Assembly: GCA_030704615.1 (NCBI GenBank)
Contig: CM060732.1
Location: 79,691,171-79,755,170 of the forward strand
Direction: 5' to 3'
DNA from: Takakia lepidozioides
Taxonomy: Eukaryota > Streptophyta > Takakiopsida > Takakiales > Takakiaceae
DNA length: 64,000 nucleotides
The notes beneath the pieces were generated by a model. It had not been told where the DNA came from, searched no databases, and worked only from the letters and a program-made list of their open reading frames with translations. Each line of letters begins with the position of its first letter. The first letter of the stretch is position 1. Shown here piece after piece: positions 57,078 through 64,000 of this stretch. A program made the translations under genes and the position numbers.

Positions 57078-57500
57078 ATCTGGTCAACTCCAGTACTTCG
57101 ATTTAAAGAAATAAATTTTTTCTTCTCTATATGGCCTTTCTTGTTTACGTTGGGGGATCATTTTTGCAATCTTCTTATGTCGCACTGAACCTTGAATGTC
57201 CAATGGACGTTCTCGTCCTTTGTTTCTGGTTTGCTGGATTCTGCCCTGTTGTACGTCCTGGTCAACAAATAATACCCTGTGGGGGAGTTTCGCCTACATA
57301 ACATATAGATCACAAGAACAAAATGGGCGGGCACGACCACTGGAGTCTTCAAATTCGGTCAAAGAGGATTTTAACAACGGAAGAAAATAGCCTATTTCCA
57401 GTCCTTCTCTTAAACATTGGACTTGCTTTTCGCATAACCAATTCTCCCACTGAAGTCTCCCACTAGGAGGAGCCTTACTCAATCGTTATTGACATACTTT
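57078..57500. other. No recognised gene
   Basis: Short frames only. The minus-strand frame 57294-57482 (GRLQWENWLCEKQVQ) has no family I know and is followed by stops. Confidence 0.35.
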
Positions 57501-59620
57501 TCAATTTGTCAATCCTGAAGTTTTTTCTCTGAGGTTTTCCTCCATTTTCCCTCTAAGCTCTACGACTTTTCTGCACCAAATTTTCATTTCATTTCATTTT
57601 CATACTTCTCATCTTTGGCCCTGGTTTAAGAGGGAATTTCACATGTCCTTTTCCGTTGTTCAAATTTTAAGCAATTTTTATTTCTCATAGTTTTTATTTG
57701 GTGGTCTGACTTTTTATCCTCTCTTATGTTTTCTTCATATCCATTTTCTCCCATGAGATCCAGGCGCTTCCCAAAAGTCGTTATATAACGTCATTTTCTT
57801 TCCAAATCTCATAGTGTGTACTTTCATTTTTATTTATTTTTTTGGCAATTTAGGATTTTGGATTAACATACCTTTTTTATAGTACCTTGTTTTTTTTGTT
57901 AGCATTACCCCTAACCCTTACCCTTTTCTGCAAATGGCCCATGAACTATTCATACCATAACCATAGCCATAACCATAACCATAGCCATAACCATAACCAT
58001 TATGGTTATTGAAATGTCTTCTCTCTTCACATTTGCGCTAGCTTTTTCCTTTGTTTTGGATTGACATGCATTTAGGCATGTTATAGTTTGTTTTCTATGT
58101 TACATCTTAATACTAGGTCCAGGTTCCAACGACGAGTCTTTCATTTAAATACTTGTCCATAATATTAGGTTCTTCATTTTTTTTTGCTTACTAGTACCCT
58201 ACTAACAACACTAAGTTCTAGCGAAGTCTGGAGTTTTCTATCAAAACCCTTTCCCTTCCTTTTGCAAATGGGAATCAACTATCCATACCATAACCATAAC
58301 CATTTTAGTTATCCAAATCTCTTCAATGTAACCAAATTTCCATTTTGTACCATACTAACACACACTAAGTTGTAGCAAGTGCGAGTCTTCCGGCATGTAT
58401 GCTCACCATTTCTGCCTTCAACCCAAGCCCTAAACCCTCGTCGAAAACCCTAAGGAAAACCTTACGCCATTGTTACGTCTAAACCCTTACCTTTCCCCTG
58501 CAACTGGGAATGAAGTATCCATACCATAACCATAACTATTTATGGTTATTCAAATCTCTTCGTCTTTCACCTTGCGCAAGGTTTTGCCTTTGGTTTGGAT
58601 TGACATGCACTTACCTTTTTTATCGAACTTTGCTTTCTATGTATCTTAATACCAGGTTCCAAGGACGAGTCTTTCATTTAAATACTTGTCCGATGCAATG
58701 ACTACACTTCCATAATATTAGGTTCTTCATTTTTATTTTGCTTAGTACTACCTTACTAACAACACTAAGTTGTAGCGAGTGCGAGTCTTCCGGCATGTAT
58801 GCTCACCATTTCTGCCTTCAACCCAAACCCTTAACCCTCGTCAGGAACCCTAAACAAAACCCTACGCCATTGTTACATCTAAACCCTTACCCTTCCCCTG
58901 CAAATGGGAATGAAGTATCCATACCATAACCATATGTATCTTAATACCAAGTTCCAAGGACGAATCCTCAATCTAAATACTTCTCCGGCCCAATGACTTT
59001 TCCATAATATTTTGTTTCTCCATTTTTTTTAATTTTTTTTATCCTACTAACACACACCAAGTTCTAGCGACTGTGAGTCTTCCATATTTGTTTGTCCAAT
59101 AGTGTTCTTAAACCCAAACCGAAAACCCTACCTTTACCATCACCCCTAAATCATTAATCTTACCATAAACCATTATCTTTAGTGTACTACCCTAGTTACA
59201 CTCCAAACCTTATTGTACTACCATGTTACCTCTTCTCAATGTTTCATGCTCTTTTAATATTTTCTTGTGTTGGATAAGGTATGATAGAATGATTACAGGG
59301 ATATCAAATTCCTCAACCATTTCTTAATTCTACCGAGTGTGAGTCCATCATATTTGTTTGTCTTTTTGTACCCTAAATCCAAACCCTAAACCCTTACCCT
59401 TACTGTAAACCCAAACCTTATTAGACTTCTCTCTAGTTACACCCCAAACCTTATTGTACTACCCTAGTACCTCTTCCGAATGTTTCATGCTATTCTAATA
59501 TTTTACTGCCTTGTCAGATCCAAAACATGATTCATTCCAATGGCATGGTATGTGAACATTGTGCTTCATATGAAGATTCAATAAATAAAATTACTAGCAA
59601 GTTGTATCGAGTATGGTAGA
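57501..59620. repeat. AT-rich tandem repeats with telomere-like and CCATAA tracts
   Basis: A (ACCATAACCATAGCC)-type microsatellite lies at 57950-58010, with shorter relatives near 58285, 58520 and 58920. Imperfect AACCCTAAACCC tracts occur near 58430, 58830, 59110 and 59380. A longer unit (TACCAGGTTCCAAGGACGAG, then ATTAGGTTCTTCATTTTT, then CACTAAGTTGTAGCGAGTGC) recurs at about 58110, 58640 and 58930. No gene is seen. Confidence 0.7.
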
Positions 59621-60640
59621 GTACAAGTTTGGCCCATGTTCGATGCGACCCATTTGTTTATCATGATCCTGCAATGAAATTTTACTTTATTCGACTTCCA
59701 AGTGGACGTTCAATGAATTGTTCAATACTGCTACTTCACATTGAGCACTTCAATGTCAAATGGACCTCTTATATGACACATTTTGAAACAAGTATGACAT
59801 CACCTAAAATTTCACAAAGTTCAATCACACATTACACCATGATATTATTAATATTTCAATTAATTTTAATACGAATATATATTAAGTTTAGTCCAGATTT
59901 AAGCCAAAAATCCAGAATTAAAATAGTGTTTTTATCACCCGAGAAAGATTAGCTCGTATCTATGAGTGCTAGATACGAGTTAGTTGTTAGCATTTGTGTG
60001 TTTTCAGATGAGAAGCAACTCAACTTAGAGTGCAGGGATCAGTGCATGAACCTATCCAAAGTGGATAGGATGCGATGGCGAACAGGTTTCAGGTTTGCAA
60101 TGGATATAGAGGCGGCAGCCTGTGTTGAAGAGCAGTGTTGCATAGCTCAACGTTATGGCAGCCAAGTGTGGTGAGTGTGGAGCTGCGAGGGTGTTTGATG
60201 CCAGTCACAGTTATCGGGAGCTCCAACTTCAAGCTCATAAGGAGGTATGAGTGGAGAGATGGCTGATTTCTCTTGTATGCAAGCCAATATTGCATTTGTG
60301 GCTATGTTGAGTTGGGGGTGTCAATCTGAAACTCCAGCGGTATGAGGGCTCTTGCCATGGCAAGAGCAGGGCTGGAACAGGAGCTAAGAGGTGCGGCAAG
60401 GCCATGGAATGTGCACCTAGGGTTTCAGAGCTTGGAAGAAAAGCTCTTGCACCACAAGAGGAGTGTCTTGTGGCTGGAAATGTAAACCTTAGGGTTTGAG
60501 GAGCTTGGCAAATGTTGTGGAGTGCTTAGTCTTGTCTTAGAGAGCATCAAGGAACCAAAGAGCCAAGATAGGGGGCTGATATTACCTCTTGTGTGAAGGG
60601 GATGCATGTGTTAAGCATGCATTCAGTGATATTACCTCTT
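59621..60640 (+). repeat. Truncated leader of the element B/C family
   Basis: From 59935 (CCCGAGAAAGATTAGCTCG, GAGTTAGTTG, GAGTGCAGGGATC) the sequence follows the leader of element B (45785-46400), without an LTR on the left. 59621-59930 is AT-rich and shows nothing else. Confidence 0.6.
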
Positions 60641-63600
60641 GTGTGAGTCCTTGGTCTGGAACTCGCTCGCACGACTCGCTTTCTGACTGATGATTAGCCT
60701 CCTCCAAATTAGCGCGCGCCTTCACTGCTTCGGCGGCAGTAATTCTCTTAGTGCTATTCCTTGTCGTATTTTCCGTGGAGGCATTGTCCACACAACATTG
60801 TTCACGTGGATCCATTGAGGAGGATCTGTCGAGTTATACTCCCAAAGTTTTGACCAACAGTCCCGGTATCTTTCGAGGTCTGTTGGGTTACCACATTTTC
60901 TCGGTCTCCACCACTCCACCTTCACCTTTTTAAAATTAAGATCCTCCCTTTCGCGGATCACATTAGATATTGCCACCCCCATCCCGACAGGGCACGTACT
61001 TGGGTCATGAGGGCAAATGAGCACAAAGAACCCTTTCTCAATATCCTTGAACGGATTCAGGGATATTCTTGGTCACTCACACCTCGGGCCACAGTAAGGT
61101 TCTAGGATTTCATCTTCTTCTTCCACATCTGGCACTATATGTGGATGGATTCCATCTCTGTGATGATTCTTGGACCAATTTGTTTTCGGCCAGGATCCCT
61201 CAAGAACTGAATATGCTCGGGAGCTTTCGGAATTGGCTTATCCAGCTTGGCGAGAATGTTTCCCCAGTACTGGTCGTATTGTTCCATTCGACCTCTGTAA
61301 TGGTCGTCAAGCATAATTCCTTTCGTTCAAAAATCCCTGTATTTTTTTATTCCATTCTTAATGAATGATTGTTTTTCGGAGGAGTCGTCCCCGACTCCCC
61401 AGATAGGTCTCCTTAGAACAGCGTCTGGGTCTCCTTCAGGGAGCTTGGGAGTCCCGTCAGGATTGGACTTCCACATCTTCACGCTATTGTTTGTTGGAAG
61501 CCAATCCGAATCAGTAGCGGACTTCTTGTACTTCATGACGGGCCAGCCCTCGGCATCCTTAAAAAAGCGGAAGACGTGCATCTCCGAAATCCCGACCAAC
61601 GCCTCCTTTCCATCCAGAATACAGCCCTTGACAAAATTCTTGAAGTCGGGAACCTCATGAATAATTGTGGAATGAACTGCAGATCTTGCGAGGTCATAAA
61701 AGACCTCATCAAATCCGAAAGAATGTAGGTGCTTCCTTCCTTCAGCTTCTTCGAAAGGTAGCTGAAGAACCCGTCGATGTCCTCATGGGTGTGTCCGACC
61801 ATTAGGAACCCTAGTTGGATTTCTTCAAAAACATCTTTGGCGGTCAGGAGGGATAGAAAAGCAAGCATCCATCTGTTCTTATTGTCCTTCGTGGAGTTGT
61901 CCATTTGCAAGTACAGTCTTCTCGGAAGTGGACGAGCACCACGTTTGTCTTCCGGCTTGCAGGCAGAACATCCAAACATCTCGATTTACCTCTTAAAAGT
62001 AATTCAAAAAACTCGTTTTGAAGTCGGTAATTGAAAATGTTCCTGGACTTGCGACAGGTTGGCTTCTCCAGCTAGCGCAGGCAACGGGCCAAAGAACCAA
62101 TTGTAAAGTTTGGATTTCCCTTCCAGAACTCAAGAGAATATTGTCCGTAAGCTCCATCACCGTGTCCGTGCGTGACCATTCCCGTTAGTGAAACTGGAAG
62201 TTGACCCAATCCAGTTTGGAGTCTGTAGCTTTGGAACAGCTGTTTCCTATGATCCATTTTGTCGTGAATAATACTGAGAAACTCCTCCGCAATCATAACA
62301 GACTCATTCCTCCAGCTATGGTTCAGTCTTCTGCACGACTCTTGGTGCCTCAAATGTTTATCGAGAGCTCGTTTGTGTGTCACCTGTTCCGCACTTCTCT
62401 TGACAGACTTTCTGATCAAGTCCTTTAACATCTCACACTCCGTGCACTTCGCAAATGTACTCCCAGTTTTACGAACCTCCATGTTAGGAAATATCCGACT
62501 CCGGATGCGGCTAACAGCCGACTGCGAGACTCCTTCCAACTCGAATAGTCTCTTGGATTGTTACAATAAGGCAAGGTCAGGAAAGGAACGTCCACTGGAC
62601 AGTGGAGGTTCATGAAGCTAGAACCACAGTCGAAAGAGACAAAATCGAAGGGAGGATCATCCAAATTGAATCAGAAAAGACTTCCAGGAAAGAAATTGAA
62701 GAATGAAGATTTCATACCTCGTTGGACTCGTCTCGTATTTGCTTCCAGTTCATTTCAGGTGGTAAGACTCTCAAAGTATCTCTCCTTCCCTCCCCAATGC
62801 ATCTTGTCTTATGGGGCATGAGGTCAGTATTTCCGTTGATAATAGACATAATGTTACCCTTTGCCTGAAGCGTCCTTGGGCGTGGCTTCTTCACTCCACG
62901 GTTCCCATGGAAACTTGACAACCAACCCTGTTTACTCAATTTTTTGTACTCCATGTATGTGGACCTGCCAATTCCATGAATTTTCCACCAAGCAGTCTCA
63001 CAAACATCCACACCCTCAATCGTAACGTATGCCCTGCAAGAGGTCCCTTCCAGCATATGAAGTCGTTTTGAAACATTTAGTCCGTGTTCTCTCTTCTCAT
63101 CGAAAGTGGATCCCCAAAACGAAGTACGGATAGCCAAGGTTTTTCGCCAATCGAAATATTGACAGCAGTGAAGTCTGCAGCAAGGTTTGTTGCTCACGGA
63201 CCGGACTTCCTCTAGAGTAAGATTCTTCATTCTTTTTTTGGAGTGTTCCAAATCTCGATCCCTCTTCTTCCTCGTAAAATGTCGATACGCCGCTTTCTTC
63301 AAACCTGCCTCGTGATCTTCGTACAAGATTTTGTCGGAGGATCTAATAAAATTCTCCACATCATTTGAGAGTAGTCTCCCACTTTCCAAAAATTGTGTTT
63401 TTGTTAAAGGCCATTTTACAAGAGACATCAAAGATCCAGAACCTCCAGAAAGTATTCTGGTGACAAGAACTCCAACATCGTCCTCTCCCAGTTTGTCATT
63501 GAGAATCACCTCGTCCGGAATGCAGGCTTGAATCCTCCCTTCGAACAGTGCACCCCCATCATCACCCAACAGTACGCATTGCAAGTTTCTCCACTTGTTT

Positions 63601-63986
63601 CTTCCGCGTCCTCCGCTTGGATTCCCGGAACTCTTCGATGGTCTGTGGTTTGATTCATCCTCGTCGACATCAGAATTCTCAGCAGTATCCCTTGTCTCCG
63701 GCATAAAATCAGGATTCATGTCAGGCCCTCCTTGATACTCGTTATTCTCCGCATGAACTTCGCCAACATTCCACACCACCGGGGTCCCAATTGCCTCCTT
63801 CAAGGTGTCAGCATCCATATGTCCATAAGGAAGAGGACATAATGAGTGTGCTTCATCATAGGAGATGAGAACCACTGAAATGGTTGAGGAAGATAATTGG
63901 TGTCCATGACAGGTCCCAACACCGGAGACATTAAGGCAGTCCCCAATGGCTACTAGAGATGAAGACATGGGAAGAGTAAGAAACAC
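60641..63986 (-). pseudogene. DUF7869-like protein gene, multi-part, partly frameshifted
   Basis: The largest frame (63986-62712; likely ATG at 63968, MSSSLVAIGDCL) has an acidic linker, EGRIQACIPDEVILNDKLGEDD and a Cys/His region (CCRLHCCQYFDWRK, FWGSTFDEKREHG, AWWKIHGIGRSTYMEYKKL). Next come SQSAVSRIRSRIFPNMEV and TFAKCTECEMLKDLIRK (62539-62072), then RLYLQMDNSTKDNKNRWML and GFLMVGHTHEDIDGFFSYL (61979-61533). After a frame change follow WPVMKYKKSATDSDW, and at the end ERYRDCWSKLWEY with TMPPRK (61024-60722). From memory this order matches proteins with the DUF7869 domain in plants and animals, thought to derive from a mobile element. Some junctions may be introns; at least one looks like a frameshift near 61640. 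The gene may have upstream exons beyond the window. Confidence 0.6.
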
Positions 63987-64000
63987 TCTTTGACCCGTCT

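Noticed and set aside
58570-58590. CCTTGCGCAAGG palindrome resembling the arms of the MULE-I sites
   Set aside because: It lacks the GTYRAC centre, lies in an unrelated AT-rich repeat and is isolated; chance is sufficient.

Overview
The window is nuclear DNA from a land plant. Genes have GT-AG introns, there is a complete eIF2 gamma gene, degenerate CCCTAAA-type tracts occur, and most of the sequence is nested transposable elements. Exons near the left edge resemble the tail of a kinesin-9 (KIF9/KIF6 type). That family usually goes with motile cilia or flagella, so a seed-free plant with swimming sperm (fern, lycophyte or bryophyte) is the best guess. This is inference; the species cannot be fixed from the sequence.

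Layout. 0.6-4.2 kb: kinesin-9-like exons. 6.1-7.4 kb: a local tandem repeat field. 7.4-35.8 kb: a decayed Ty3/gypsy retrotransposon (LTRs about 480 bp) whose 5' LTR is split by a 20.5-kb Mutator-like (MULE) element, here MULE-I (7704-28215). MULE-I in turn holds a second related element, MULE-II (15936-25315), inside its transposase gene. 36.8-41.2 kb: intact eIF2 gamma gene. 42.9-43.5 kb: intact single-exon GNAT acetyltransferase. 43.9-49.7 kb: Crypton-like tyrosine recombinase remnant, split by a 4-kb LTR element carrying a gag-PHD-finger ORF. 50.7-57.1 kb: more pieces of that LTR family, including a gypsy pol whose integrase ends in a PHD finger, plus a captured eIF2 gamma last exon that itself carries a 740-bp inverted-repeat element. 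57.5-59.6 kb: AT-rich, telomere-like repeats. 60.7-64 kb: a minus-strand gene resembling DUF7869-type proteins.

The most unusual content is the MULE pair. Each element has a divergent gene pair: a transposase (Cys-rich domain, MULE-type core, SWIM zinc finger) and a long multi-exon gene, here called X. X fuses a ParB-like domain (DNHRLLAW / DGNHRLLAW) to a beta-class N4/N6 DNA methyltransferase domain. The two X genes align exon for exon with conserved intron phases. In both, introns 1 and 5 hold arrays of about 24-bp palindromes. The palindrome arms differ completely between the two elements, while a central CGTTGACG-like core is shared. This looks like a transposon-borne DNA-binding/DNA-modification protein with its own element-specific site arrays. 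Both insertions are supported by 9-bp target duplications and imperfect terminal inverted repeats. An unfilled site for MULE-I is present in the gypsy 3' LTR, and removing MULE-II restores the transposase reading frame.
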